The notes beneath the pieces are model-generated. The model was not told where the DNA came from. It made no database searches and worked only from the letters and a program-made list of their open reading frames with translations. A program made the position numbers and the translations under genes. A stretch of 47,429 nt of DNA from Bacteroidales bacterium. Lineage in GTDB: Bacteria > Bacteroidota > Bacteroidia > Bacteroidales > UBA932. Within the stretch, counting starts at the first letter, position 1. Every line of letters starts with the position of its first letter. Of the stretch, positions 15,937 to 25,154 are shown piece after piece. The DNA lies in assembly GCA_017960585.1 (NCBI GenBank), contig JAGCYX010000012.1:1-47429 (forward strand), written 5' to 3'.

Positions 15937-17948
15937 TGGGACGCAAAACGTATCAAGGCTGGCTGCTGCTCCTGCTGGCGGTCACGCTGCTGTCCGCCTG
16001 CGGCACCCGCCGCAAGGCGAACGACGTGTACCGGCGGCAGCTGACGGCTTCGTTACAACTGCCCCGGCAGGCGGATTACCTGCCAGAGTTCACCGACGTG
16101 AAGGCGCCCCGGCGGGACACGCTCCGCGTGACGGACCTGGACGGCCGGGAAATGATCATCATGAAGGCCGTCCGGGACGAGCAGAGCGGGGAGATGGTGG
16201 CGGCCGAGATGCTGGACGCCGCCATGGTGACCGCCCGTTTCCGGAACATCGCCGAACGGCACGGCAAGATCGACCTGGAGTTCCAGGTCCTGGTGCCGCC
16301 GGATATGCAGGATTCCCGCTGGCAGCTGCGTCTCCACCCGGATATGTTCGTGCTGGAAGACAGCCTGCGGCTGGATGACGTGGTGGTTACCGGCGCCGGC
16401 TACCGGCGGGCGCAACTGCGCGGCTATCAGCAGTATGAGAAGTTCCTCTCGCGCATTGTCAACGACACGCTCGCGTTCGTAGACATGCGCAATCTGGAGA
16501 TCTTCATCGAGCGCAACATCCCGCAGGTGTACGCCCTCAAGACCGACACGACCTTCGTCTCGGACGATGTGTTCGAGAGCTATTTCGGCGTCACGGAACG
16601 CGAGGCCATCGACCACTATACCAACAAGTTCCTGGTCCGGCGCAACGAGTGGCGCAAGGCGAACCGGCAGAAGATGTTCAACAAGTACGTCAAGACGCCC
16701 ATCGTCACGGACGGCATCCGGCTGGACACGGTCATCCGCTACGACAACGGCACCTTTCTGTACAACTATGTCCAGACCATCAACACCCGTCCCAAGCTCC
16801 GCAAGGTGGACGTGGTGCTGTCGGGGGAGATCTTCGAACAGGACAAGCAGATTTATACGGTGCCGCGCTGCGAACCGCTGACCTTCTATATTTCGTCGGT
16901 TTCGGCCTTCGTGGACGGCACGGAACGCTACAAGACCGTCATCGTGTCCCGGAACGTGGAGGCGAACACTGCCTGCAACATCGATTTCCGGACCGGGCGG
17001 GCCGATATCGACGAGAAGTTGGGCGAGAATGCGCGCGAGATCGCCTTCATCAAGGAGAACCTGCGCAACCTGCTGCTCAACGAGACCTTCGAACTGGACA
17101 GCGTGACCATCGCCGCGTCCGCATCGCCGGAGGGCTCCGTCGCGGCCAACAACGCCCTGACGCTGCGCCGTTCCAAGGCGGCCTCGGACTACTTCGAGAA
17201 GTACATCCGCTACGTGCGTGATTCGGTGCGGCGGGAGGATGGCCTGTTCATCACCGTGGGCGACGACCTCAGCGAGGGGACGCTGCGCGGCACGGGACGG
17301 GCCCGCAAGGAGATTCCTTTCCTGTCCCGCCCGGGCGGGGAGGACTGGGCGAAACTGGACGTGCTGGTCGCGGCCGATTCCGTCCTGACGGACGTACAGA
17401 AGGCGCGTTACGTGGAACTGTCCGCCATCGCCGATCCCGACGAACGGGAGAAGCGGATGAAGGGAGAGTCCTGGTACCGGCATGTGCTGGACACGCATTA
17501 TCCGCGCCTGCGCACGGTGCGCTTTACCTTCGCGCTGCACCGCAAGGGCATGGTGAAGGACACGGTCCACACGACGGAACTCGACACCGTGTACATGAAG
17601 GGCGTGCAGGCCATCCGGGATCACGACTACCAGGCGGCGCTGGCTTTCCTGGCCCCATACCACGACTACAATACGGCCGTCGCGTACGTGGCCCTGGACC
17701 GCAACCTGTCCGCCCTGGAAATCCTGGAGCCGATGCCGCGCACGGCGCAGGTGAACTACATGTTGGCGCTGCTGTACGCCCGACAGGGCGACGATCAGTC
17801 GGCTGTCCAGTACTATCTCAACGCTTGCGGACAGGACCGGAGCTTCATCAGCCGGGGCAACCTGGATCCGGAGATATCCGCCCTCATCAAGCGTTACGAT
17901 CTCCACAAAGAACCGGATGACGATGATTGGGGAGACCTTATCCCATAA
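15936..17948 (+). CDS. Large fimbria-operon lipoprotein with OmpA-like and TPR-like parts
   Basis: A 670-residue lipoprotein (lipobox LLSAC, Cys22). The first half is unassigned beta-rich sequence (KIDLEFQVLVPPDM, DDVVVTGAGYRRAQLRGY). The central part resembles an OmpA peptidoglycan-binding fold: DFRTGRADIDEKLGENAREI, then SVTIAASASPEGSVAANNAL and LRRSKAASDYFEKYI, where PEGS and the LRRSKA helix parallel the family's DxxG and R-x-x-A motifs. The last 100 residues (AIRDHDYQAALAFLAPYHDY, VNYMLALLYARQGDDQSAV) look like TPR repeats. Such proteins accompany fimbrillins in Bacteroides operons and probably anchor the fimbria to the cell wall. A tail of acidic residues (PDDDDWGD) precedes the stop. 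Confidence 0.72.
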   Translation: MGRKTYQGWLLLLLAVTLLSACGTRRKANDVYRRQLTASLQLPRQADYLPEFTDVKAPRRDTLRVTDLDGREMIIMKAVRDEQSGEMVAAEMLDAAMVTARFRNIAERHGKIDLEFQVLVPPDMQDSRWQLRLHPDMFVLEDSLRLDDVVVTGAGYRRAQLRGYQQYEKFLSRIVNDTLAFVDMRNLEIFIERNIPQVYALKTDTTFVSDDVFESYFGVTEREAIDHYTNKFLVRRNEWRKANRQKMFNKYVKTPIVTDGIRLDTVIRYDNGTFLYNYVQTINTRPKLRKVDVVLSGEIFEQDKQIYTVPRCEPLTFYISSVSAFVDGTERYKTVIVSRNVEANTACNIDFRTGRADIDEKLGENAREIAFIKENLRNLLLNETFELDSVTIAASASPEGSVAANNALTLRRSKAASDYFEKYIRYVRDSVRREDGLFITVGDDLSEGTLRGTGRARKEIPFLSRPGGEDWAKLDVLVAADSVLTDVQKARYVELSAIADPDEREKRMKGESWYRHVLDTHYPRLRTVRFTFALHRKGMVKDTVHTTELDTVYMKGVQAIRDHDYQAALAFLAPYHDYNTAVAYVALDRNLSALEILEPMPRTAQVNYMLALLYARQGDDQSAVQYYLNACGQDRSFISRGNLDPEISALIKRYDLHKEPDDDDWGDLIP

Positions 17949-17971
17949 TGTTGATAAACGAACGTAAGAAT

Positions 17972-19015
17972 ATGAAAAACAAAAGTTTATTATTATTGAT
18001 CCTACTCGCTTCCGTCGCCTGCACGCAGGAGCCGCTTCCCGAAGGGACTGGACGCCTGACCGTCGATCTGGACGGGATCGCGGCGACCAAGGCCATCATC
18101 GGCGCCACCGCCGCCGAGATGCAGGTGAAAACCCTCAACCTGTATGTTTTCGATGCCAACGGGATGCTGGACCTGTCGCATGCCTGTACGGAGGCGGAAA
18201 TTGGCGCCAAGAAGGCGGTGATGAACGTGAAGACGGGCAGCAAGACCGTCTATGCCCTGGCCAATTTCCGGGGAAACCTGCTTTCTGCCGCGAACGGCAA
18301 GGCCACACGCACGGAACTCGAACAGGTTCCCATCGGGCTGGGGGACAACAGTACCACGGAGGGCTTGCTGATGACCGCTTCCGGCAACGTGATGGTTTCC
18401 TCCGGATCCGGGGGGCAGGCGGCGCTGACGCTGTCCCGCCCGGTCGCCCGCGTGGCGCTGTGCTCCGTGACGAACAAACTGCCCGCGCCGTACGGGACCG
18501 TGAAGGTGTTGCGCGCCTTCCTGTGCAACGTGGCGGGCAACCAGAACGTGGCGGGAGACGCCGCCACGACCGTCTGGTACAACCAGAACGCCACGAACGA
18601 CAACGTGGCGGCCCATGTCATCGGGACCTCCGGCCACGCTGCACAGCTGCCGGCCCTGACCTATGCCGACCTCAATGAGGATGTGACGCAAAAGGAACAG
18701 CATCCTTTCTCGAACCGCTTCTTCTATGCCTTCCCGAACGCCCGGACCAATCCGAACAACGGCCACACTTCGCCCTTCTCGCCCACGGCGACGGTGTTGA
18801 TGGTGGTCGTGCAGATCAGGAACGTCCCGTATTACTATCCCGTGGTCCTGGAGAAAAAGCTGGAAAGCAACAAGGACTACAAGGTGGACCTGACGCTCAT
18901 CGGCCTGGGCAACACGGAAGATGATCCTTTCAAAAAGATAGAAAAGGCGGACCTCACCGCGACGGTCAGCGTCAGCGACTGGACCACCGGAGCAACTTAT
19001 ACTGAATCCATTTAA
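17972..19015 (+). CDS. Fimbrillin family lipoprotein 1
   Basis: A 347-residue FimA/Mfa1-type fimbrillin with lipoprotein signal MKNKSLLLLILLASVAC. The N-terminal domain begins GTGRLTVDLDGI and MQVKTLNLYVFDANGML, the typical strand pair of this fold, followed by KTVYALANFRGN; the C-terminal domain ends in TATVSVSDWTTGATYTESI, the VSDW motif common to fimbrillins. Such subunits are exported as lipoproteins and polymerise by strand exchange. An ATG at 17948 overlaps the preceding stop and would add eight residues; 17972 gives the cleaner signal peptide. The next fimbrillin follows 17 nt later, so one is likely the stalk and the other a tip or accessory subunit. Confidence 0.82.
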   Translation: MKNKSLLLLILLASVACTQEPLPEGTGRLTVDLDGIAATKAIIGATAAEMQVKTLNLYVFDANGMLDLSHACTEAEIGAKKAVMNVKTGSKTVYALANFRGNLLSAANGKATRTELEQVPIGLGDNSTTEGLLMTASGNVMVSSGSGGQAALTLSRPVARVALCSVTNKLPAPYGTVKVLRAFLCNVAGNQNVAGDAATTVWYNQNATNDNVAAHVIGTSGHAAQLPALTYADLNEDVTQKEQHPFSNRFFYAFPNARTNPNNGHTSPFSPTATVLMVVVQIRNVPYYYPVVLEKKLESNKDYKVDLTLIGLGNTEDDPFKKIEKADLTATVSVSDWTTGATYTESI

Positions 19016-19032
19016 CCAGACAAGCCAAAATT

Positions 19033-20136
19033 ATGACAAACAAACATTTATTCCTTTTCGGCCTGGCCCTGTGCGGCCTGCTGGCCGTTTCCTGCGGGAA
19101 GATCGATTCCGATGGCCCGGATACCACTTCGGGAGAAGTCCTGCTTTCAGTGAACCTGGATGCGCCGGGGACGAAAGTGGGCGCGCAGAGTGTGACCAAC
19201 GAGAAAGCCATCCAGAACGTTCAGATATTCGTTTTCCGGGCCGGAAGCGGCGGCGACGCCGGCAACCTGGAGATTGCCGCGTCCGCCGGATTCGACGCCC
19301 CGCTGGGCGTCACGGAAGGGACCTACAGCGGTATGACGGTCAAGTGTTCGACCGGCCAGCGCGAGGTATGGGCCGTGATCAACGACTCCGAAGACCGGAC
19401 GGCCGGTCCGGAGGCCGTGGCGACAAAGTCCGAGTTCCTGGCACTGACGCACGAACTGCAGCGTTCCTCTGCCACGAAACTGCTGATGATCGGGCATTCC
19501 GGGACCAGCCAGGAACCGTCCATCATCCTGCACGAGGGCAGGGAGGAGGTGAGCGTCGGCGTCCACAGACTGGCTGCGTCGGTCATCCTGGAGAGTGTGA
19601 AGAACGATTTCAGCTCGCCGGCCTACCAGAAGGCGGACATGTTCCGCCTGGAGAACTGCTACCTGATCAACGTTCCGGGCCGGATCAATTTCGGCGAGAC
19701 CTCGGAGCCGTCCGCGCTCCCGACCGAGGACTGGTACGCCAAGCTCGCCGCCGAGACGGCCCCGCCCAAGGCGGACCTGCTCTATGACGATCTTTCTGGG
19801 CAGATCCTGAACTATGGCGCGACCTATTCCGTACCGCACACCTTCTACACCTATCCGAACAACTGTGCGGTCAGTGAAGACGCGGCCTGGTGCGCCCGGG
19901 CGACGCTGCTCGTGCTGGAAGCTTCGATCAAGTACCCTTCCGGCTGGATGAAGTACTACTATCCCGTCCAGTTGGGCACGGGGCCGCTGCAGTCCAACAA
20001 ACAGTATCGCGTGAACCTGATCATCCACCGCCCGGGCTCGCTGGATCCCAACCATCCGGTGACCTTCGACGACGTGACACCGGTCATCAGCGTGTCCGAC
20101 TGGGAGAGCGGGGACCGCTACGACCGGGAAATCTAG
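19033..20136 (+). CDS. Fimbrillin family lipoprotein 2
   Basis: A 367-residue paralogue of the preceding fimbrillin, with signal MTNKHLFLFGLALCGLLAVSC. Shared fold marks are EVLLSVNLDAPGTKVG, KAIQNVQIFVFRAG, REVWAVINDSEDR and the terminal VTPVISVSDWESGDRYDREI. Sequence similarity to fimbrillin 1 is low outside these, so the two are not recent duplicates and probably have different roles in one fibre. It lies between fimbrillin 1 and the FimB/Mfa2-like gene. Confidence 0.82.
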   Translation: MTNKHLFLFGLALCGLLAVSCGKIDSDGPDTTSGEVLLSVNLDAPGTKVGAQSVTNEKAIQNVQIFVFRAGSGGDAGNLEIAASAGFDAPLGVTEGTYSGMTVKCSTGQREVWAVINDSEDRTAGPEAVATKSEFLALTHELQRSSATKLLMIGHSGTSQEPSIILHEGREEVSVGVHRLAASVILESVKNDFSSPAYQKADMFRLENCYLINVPGRINFGETSEPSALPTEDWYAKLAAETAPPKADLLYDDLSGQILNYGATYSVPHTFYTYPNNCAVSEDAAWCARATLLVLEASIKYPSGWMKYYYPVQLGTGPLQSNKQYRVNLIIHRPGSLDPNHPVTFDDVTPVISVSDWESGDRYDREI

Positions 20137-20146
20137 CTGCGCAGCC

Positions 20147-20977
20147 ATGGCTGGAATCAGAAATAAAGTGTCCCTGGCCATCTTGGGGATGGCCTTGGCA
20201 GCGCTTCTGCCGGGTTGCAGCGTCAAGGAGGACCGCGTCGAGTGTCCGGTCTACGTAACGGTCCTGACGGACGAATTCGTCCGGCTCGGAATGAGCGAGG
20301 GCAAGGTGTCTTTCTCCTCCTCGCACGTCATCGAACGGGAAGATGTCAGCTTCCTGTCCATCCTGCGAAGGGGCTACTTGCAGGCCTGCCCCCGGGAATT
20401 TGCCCGGGCCGCCGTCTTCAGCGGCGCGGAAAACTACCTGATGACGGACGATGAGATGCACGTCATCCCGGGGCAGGAGGCCGGGCTGCTGTGGGCCTAC
20501 GGCGAGACCTTTTCCGTGCAGGCCGACGAGTATGTCATTGATGCTGACCCGCATAAACAATATTGTTTGGTGCAGTTCCTTTTCGGGGAATCGCGGACGG
20601 CGCCGTCCGATTACCCCTGGCGCTTCCGCATCAAAGCAGGTTGCTCGGGGATGAACATCTACACGCTGGAACCGCTGGAAGGGGCCTATTCCGCCAGCGT
20701 GGGACCGAACGCCCTGGGCGAGTGGTACGGCGTCATCCCGCGGCAGAAGTCGAACGATCTCCTGCTGGAAATCTACCTGCCCGATTCGGACGACGAGACG
20801 CAGGGACGCACGGACTATGTCATCGACCTGGGCCGGAAGTTCGATGCGCTCGGCTACGACTGGACGGAGGAGGATCTGGGCGACGTGACGGTGTCGGTGG
20901 GATTCACCTCGGCCGGCATCACGATCAGCGTCGCGGACTGGGAAGGCGACGACAAATACAAGAACATTGAAATCTGA
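20147..20977 (+). CDS. FimB/Mfa2-family fimbrial anchor lipoprotein
   Basis: A 276-residue lipoprotein (signal ending LLPGC) matching the FimB/Mfa2 family: the mature protein opens SVKEDRVECPVYVTV, the typical CxxxDxxxCP start, and ends VTVSVGFTSAGITISVADW. In Porphyromonas the Mfa2/FimB proteins anchor the fimbria to the outer membrane and limit its length; that role is inferred here by family and position. It starts 10 nt after fimbrillin 2 and is followed 8 nt later by the giant lipoprotein. Confidence 0.85.
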   Translation: MAGIRNKVSLAILGMALAALLPGCSVKEDRVECPVYVTVLTDEFVRLGMSEGKVSFSSSHVIEREDVSFLSILRRGYLQACPREFARAAVFSGAENYLMTDDEMHVIPGQEAGLLWAYGETFSVQADEYVIDADPHKQYCLVQFLFGESRTAPSDYPWRFRIKAGCSGMNIYTLEPLEGAYSASVGPNALGEWYGVIPRQKSNDLLLEIYLPDSDDETQGRTDYVIDLGRKFDALGYDWTEEDLGDVTVSVGFTSAGITISVADWEGDDKYKNIEI

Positions 20978-20985
20978 CGACACGA

Positions 20986-23900
20986 ATGAAAAGAAGATAT
21001 CATTTATTATCCTGCCTGGCGGCCGCCGCGGCGTGCCTGCTGTCGCTCACGGGTTGTGAACCGGAGGGTATGCAGAGCGTTACCACGGCGGGACAGCAGA
21101 TCGGGCAGACGGTCTGGGCGGACATGCCGCTGACCATCGCCGCGTCCCTGGGGGAGGGGTCGGACACCAAGGCCTCCCTGCTCAAGGACGTGGAAGCGAA
21201 GGGGACCGGGGCGCTGGTTCTGGTGTTCCGCAGCGCCACCCGGCAGCTGGAGTCCTACCGTTTCTTCAGCCAGTCCGAGCTGGCCGCGCAGGCGCAGGTC
21301 CCGCTGAGCCTGCGCGTGCCGCTGGCGGACTGCGATTTCTACATCCTGGGCAACCTGAACGGCATCCGTAAGTCGGACGGCGCCGTATTGAACTTGATGG
21401 AGGCGCTGGGCGCCGCATTCCCGGCGGATGAGACCGGGTTGGAGTCCCTGGTCTATCGCCTGGACGGCGGCGACCTGAACGGCATCTGCCGGCGCGAGAC
21501 CTTCGCTGAGGTGGCCGACCAGGGCATTCCGTATGCGCTGATCCGGAAGAATGTGAACACGCTGGCCCGGATCAACGAGCACAAGGGCATTCCCGACTCG
21601 GACCACTGCCGCCGCCTGTTCAGCAAGGTGACGGTGCGCATCGACCACGCCGCCTTCGACGGCGGCGGGGCGCATCCGGAGTTCTTCGTGAACTCCCGCC
21701 TCTACCTCCGACAGGCGAACGCTCGCCTGCAACCCTTCTCGGACAGCTCCCAGAAGGCGCAGGAAGCTGCCGACGTGCTGGCACAGAGCGATTTCGATCC
21801 GGATATGAGTTCCACGAACGCGTCCGTCACCACCTTCAGTTTCTATGTCCCCGAGAACATGCAGGGGACGCTGCTGCCCGGCAATACCGACAGCCGCCTG
21901 AAGACCCGGGACGAGCTGCTTGCGCGCAACCTGTCGGCGGTCGAGCCCTACCTGACCTACGTGGAGTTCTGCGGGCAGCTGGACCCCGCGGCCGGCGGCT
22001 ATGGCGGGGACGTAACCTACCGTTTCTATGTCGGGAACGACAACTGTTCGAACTTCGACCTGGAGCGCGGACGGGAATACGCCATCTCCCTGACCTTCCG
22101 GGTGGGCAGCCTCTTCGATCCGGACTGGAAAGTCGAGCCGGACCACTGGTCGGATGGACGTCTGTTCTGCCTGACGGCCGATCCGGGCTTCACGACGGAC
22201 ATCGGCAGCGTGAACGCGAACCGGCTGCTGGCGGTGCGCAAGAGCCGTCCCGGCGTCATGTATTTGTACATGAACCCCCAGCAAACCATGGGTTCGACCA
22301 ATCTGCTGCTGGGCAAGGACGTCAGCGCTTCGCCGAACTTCATCCCGGCGGACCTGTCGGACTGCTCGTGGTACGGGGACCTGATGAAGAGCGGCACGGA
22401 AGACGCCGCCTGGCTGGCCGCACGCGGCATCACGGCCTCGTGGGACAAGACGAGCGGTCGGTTGAAGCTGGAGGTCACGGACGAGGCCCTGTTCAACGCC
22501 CACAAGGGGGAGGCCGCGCGGGAGTTCACGCTGGCGCTCCTGCCCGGCGGGACGGTCTCGACGCGCTTCAAGATCGGATTGTACGACGACCTGACCCTGA
22601 GCGTGGCCGACGGGAAATCCCTGACGGAAGACTTTTATCTGGGACAGAAACGCACCGTGAGCGTGTCCGGATTCGCCGGAAGCGCCATCAAGTATGCCGC
22701 CGTGCAGGAGAAGTGCGGCGCGAGTCCGTCGTCGGTGCAGAATGCCAACGTGCAGTGGAAGGCCGGCCTGAGCGGGAATTTCCCCGGCTGCGCCGTGGAC
22801 GGTGCGGGCCGTGTACTGCTGGACGTGTCTAATGCTGCCTATGCTGCGCAAACCTATACAGGTTCGCTGGACGTATATGCCTTCTATCCAAATTATTTCC
22901 AACCGGGCCATTCCGGATGGGCTTCCAAGGACGGCAGGATTGTCTTCTTCTCGGAGGACTTCCTGAACGATTCGATGGAGGTGCCTTTGCGTATCTCGGA
23001 GCCGAAGCTCATGGTCCCGTCGGGCAATGTGTACCTGCCGATCGACGGCAATCTGATCCCGACCGGATGCGGGTATGGGACCTACGACGGAAGCGCTGCG
23101 CTGACCGGCCTCGACGGCACCCTGGCGGGCTCCCTGCTGCAGATGCAGTTCGTGTGGAGCGCTTCCAATACGGAAGATTCATCCTGGCAGCAGTGCATCA
23201 GCCTGGATGCCGCGAACGCCTGTATGTACGTTTCCAAGACGGAAGTGAGCGCCGGAAAACTGGAAGAGCGGTCGTACTCGTATTCGAGTTCCGAAAAGAG
23301 CTATAGGACCAGGCTGGGGACTTTTTCTATATACAATCCTGCCCTTCCGGACCTGTATCCGGCCACAGCGGGCGTCCGCGAATTCCTCGTCTATGTCACG
23401 AAACTGTATATTCGGAAGATATCTTACTACGACCCGACTGGCCGCTGGCCGAACCTGAACCAGGCCCAGTATAACAATGAAGTGTATCCCATCGATGTCT
23501 GTTATCTGGAAGAGACGCCGTCCTTGATGAGTTCCGATCCGGCTTACAGTCTCCTGGGCGGGTTCGGAGTCCGGCTGGAATACTACTTCCGGGACGCCTC
23601 CATCCGGAGTGTGACCTGGGAGCGCGAGGGCGCATCCACGGACTACACCTGCCAGAACAGCAACGACGTCATCAAGCCCATTATCAACTATGATGTCGAG
23701 GTTCGCGACACCGGAGAAGGCGGGAGCATCCTCTGGCTGTATCTGGAGGGTAACCAGCGGGCGAGATCTTCGACGGGCGAACGCGTTCCGGGCGGCCTGA
23801 TTTTCCCGTATGGCCTGCAGACGATCACGGGCACCTACCGCAACCGCTGGGACCAGCGGGAATTCACGGTGACGCAGCAGTTCACCATCCATCATCGTGT

Positions 23901-24363
23901 GGGGCTGTGCGCGTTCGTGGCGGCGGATTCCTCTTCCGAGTATGCGAAAGTCTATCTGACGACCTTCAAAAGCGCCAAGTACCTGAAAAACATAGGGGAC
24001 AAGGTGAATTCCAATGCGAGGCACTGGATGGTGAAGATGTTCGGGCAGCAGGAAATCACGGGCCCGTATTCCGGTAATATGTACCAGAAGACGTCCGGAA
24101 CCAGCGACTGCTGGCTCAATAATCAGAACGTGAACGTTCCCGTCAAGAACTTCAAGGCCGGTTACGTGGCCGGCCATAATTCGGCGACGTCGTGGAATGC
24201 TTCCCTCATATCGGATTTCGAATCGAGCCGGTGCAACATCTTTTCCGTGCAGCGGGTCGATCCGCTGTCCGGTTTTCCGCAGTACGCGGCCATTTTCGGC
24301 ACGAACAACTTTACCAGTACCTATTACAATCAGTTTGGCCTGTATGTGTCCGGGACCTGGTAG
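20986..24363 (+). CDS. Giant fimbria-operon lipoprotein, DUF4906-like, possible tip adhesin
   Basis: A 1125-residue lipoprotein (signal MKRRYHLLSCLAAAAACLLS, lipobox LTGC). The N-terminal part has a fimbrillin-like opening (TIAASLGEGSDTKASLLKDV, ALVLVFRSATRQLESYRFF), then long beta-rich sequence with no enzyme motif; the last 500 residues are rich in Tyr, Ser and Asn. Size and position at the end of the operon match proteins annotated DUF4906 in Bacteroides fimbrial loci. I infer an adhesive tip or stalk-length component, but no binding motif proves it. GC content falls in the final kilobase, consistent with faster change in the exposed end. No gene lies between its stop and tcdA, 44 nt later. 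Confidence 0.72.
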   Translation: MKRRYHLLSCLAAAAACLLSLTGCEPEGMQSVTTAGQQIGQTVWADMPLTIAASLGEGSDTKASLLKDVEAKGTGALVLVFRSATRQLESYRFFSQSELAAQAQVPLSLRVPLADCDFYILGNLNGIRKSDGAVLNLMEALGAAFPADETGLESLVYRLDGGDLNGICRRETFAEVADQGIPYALIRKNVNTLARINEHKGIPDSDHCRRLFSKVTVRIDHAAFDGGGAHPEFFVNSRLYLRQANARLQPFSDSSQKAQEAADVLAQSDFDPDMSSTNASVTTFSFYVPENMQGTLLPGNTDSRLKTRDELLARNLSAVEPYLTYVEFCGQLDPAAGGYGGDVTYRFYVGNDNCSNFDLERGREYAISLTFRVGSLFDPDWKVEPDHWSDGRLFCLTADPGFTTDIGSVNANRLLAVRKSRPGVMYLYMNPQQTMGSTNLLLGKDVSASPNFIPADLSDCSWYGDLMKSGTEDAAWLAARGITASWDKTSGRLKLEVTDEALFNAHKGEAAREFTLALLPGGTVSTRFKIGLYDDLTLSVADGKSLTEDFYLGQKRTVSVSGFAGSAIKYAAVQEKCGASPSSVQNANVQWKAGLSGNFPGCAVDGAGRVLLDVSNAAYAAQTYTGSLDVYAFYPNYFQPGHSGWASKDGRIVFFSEDFLNDSMEVPLRISEPKLMVPSGNVYLPIDGNLIPTGCGYGTYDGSAALTGLDGTLAGSLLQMQFVWSASNTEDSSWQQCISLDAANACMYVSKTEVSAGKLEERSYSYSSSEKSYRTRLGTFSIYNPALPDLYPATAGVREFLVYVTKLYIRKISYYDPTGRWPNLNQAQYNNEVYPIDVCYLEETPSLMSSDPAYSLLGGFGVRLEYYFRDASIRSVTWEREGASTDYTCQNSNDVIKPIINYDVEVRDTGEGGSILWLYLEGNQRARSSTGERVPGGLIFPYGLQTITGTYRNRWDQREFTVTQQFTIHHRVGLCAFVAADSSSEYAKVYLTTFKSAKYLKNIGDKVNSNARHWMVKMFGQQEITGPYSGNMYQKTSGTSDCWLNNQNVNVPVKNFKAGYVAGHNSATSWNASLISDFESSRCNIFSVQRVDPLSGFPQYAAIFGTNNFTSTYYNQFGLYVSGTW

Positions 24364-24391
24364 AACGGGCGGATTATTCCGCGGAATTCCG

Positions 24392-24399
24392 TATCTTTG
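24392..24399 (+). promoter_or_regulatory. -7 box ahead of tcdA
   Basis: TATCTTTG, an exact TAnnTTTG match, 8 nt before the tcdA ATG, giving a very short leader. No clear TTG lies 19-21 nt upstream. Confidence 0.5.
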
Positions 24400-24407
24400 T
24401 CCTTGCC

Positions 24408-25154
24408 ATGGACCGGAGTCACGCATACCTGGACCGCGTGTCGCTGCTGGTGGGCGAGGATGTGCTCGCACGCCTGGGCGAGGTGCGCGTACTGCTCTTC
24501 GGCGTGGGTGGCGTGGGGAGCTGGTGCGCCGAAGGGCTGGTCCGTTCGGGCGTGCGTCACCTCACGCTCGTGGATGCGGACGTGATCAGCGAGAGCAACG
24601 TGGGGCGCCAGCTGATGGCCCTGCCGCGCACGGTGGGGCAGGTGAAGGTGGAGGCGCTGCGCGAGCGCCTGCTGGAGATCGCCCCGGACGCGGAGGTCAC
24701 GGCCCTGCAGAAGGTCTTTTCGGCCGAGACGGCCGGGGAGTTCGCCATGGAGGAATACGACTACATCATCGACGCCATCGATTCGCTCAAGGACAAGGGA
24801 GAGCTGATCCTGCGCGCCACGCGCACTCCGGCGGTGTTCTTCTGCGCGATGGGCGCCGCCCTGAAGGTCGATCCCACGCAGATCCGCGTGGGTGAGTTCT
24901 GGAACGTGCGCGGCTGCCCGCTGGGCGCCGCCCTGCGCAAGAAGTTCAAGCAGAACCATACCTGGCCGGGCCATAAGTTCCGCTGCGTCTATGACGAGGA
25001 GGTGCTGCCCAACCGGGGCGGCGTGGGGACGGCTGAGACGGAACTCTTCAACAAGGCGCAGATCAACGGTTCGCTGGCGCACATCACCGCCATCTTCGGG
25101 ATGACGCTCGCGGGGCTGGTCATCGACGACGTCTATCACAAAATCGCCGGCTGA
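24408..25154 (+). CDS. tcdA: tRNA threonylcarbamoyladenosine dehydratase
   Basis: E1-like ATP-dependent enzyme that cyclises t6A37 of tRNA to ct6A. The 248-residue protein has the adenylation-fold glycine motif LLFGVGGVGSWCAEGLVRSG (about residues 28-47), the TLVDADVISESNVGRQL block binding ATP and metal, YIIDAIDSLKDKGELI, and RGGVGTAETELFNK near the C-terminus. It matches TcdA rather than ThiF/MoeB because those zinc-binding CxxC pairs are absent. The start at 24408 follows a -7 box; the frame is open further upstream but only within the preceding gene. The stop overlaps the next gene's ATG. Confidence 0.92.
   Translation: MDRSHAYLDRVSLLVGEDVLARLGEVRVLLFGVGGVGSWCAEGLVRSGVRHLTLVDADVISESNVGRQLMALPRTVGQVKVEALRERLLEIAPDAEVTALQKVFSAETAGEFAMEEYDYIIDAIDSLKDKGELILRATRTPAVFFCAMGAALKVDPTQIRVGEFWNVRGCPLGAALRKKFKQNHTWPGHKFRCVYDEEVLPNRGGVGTAETELFNKAQINGSLAHITAIFGMTLAGLVIDDVYHKIAG

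Noticed and set aside
16053-22911. 617- and 634-codon minus-strand open frames opposite fimbrial genes
   Set aside because: No recognisable domain, and composition typical of antisense frames.
24197-24895. Plus-strand frames of 232 and 320 codons around tcdA
   Set aside because: One is an out-of-frame shadow; the other merely extends tcdA upstream into the end of the giant lipoprotein gene, before the -7 box.
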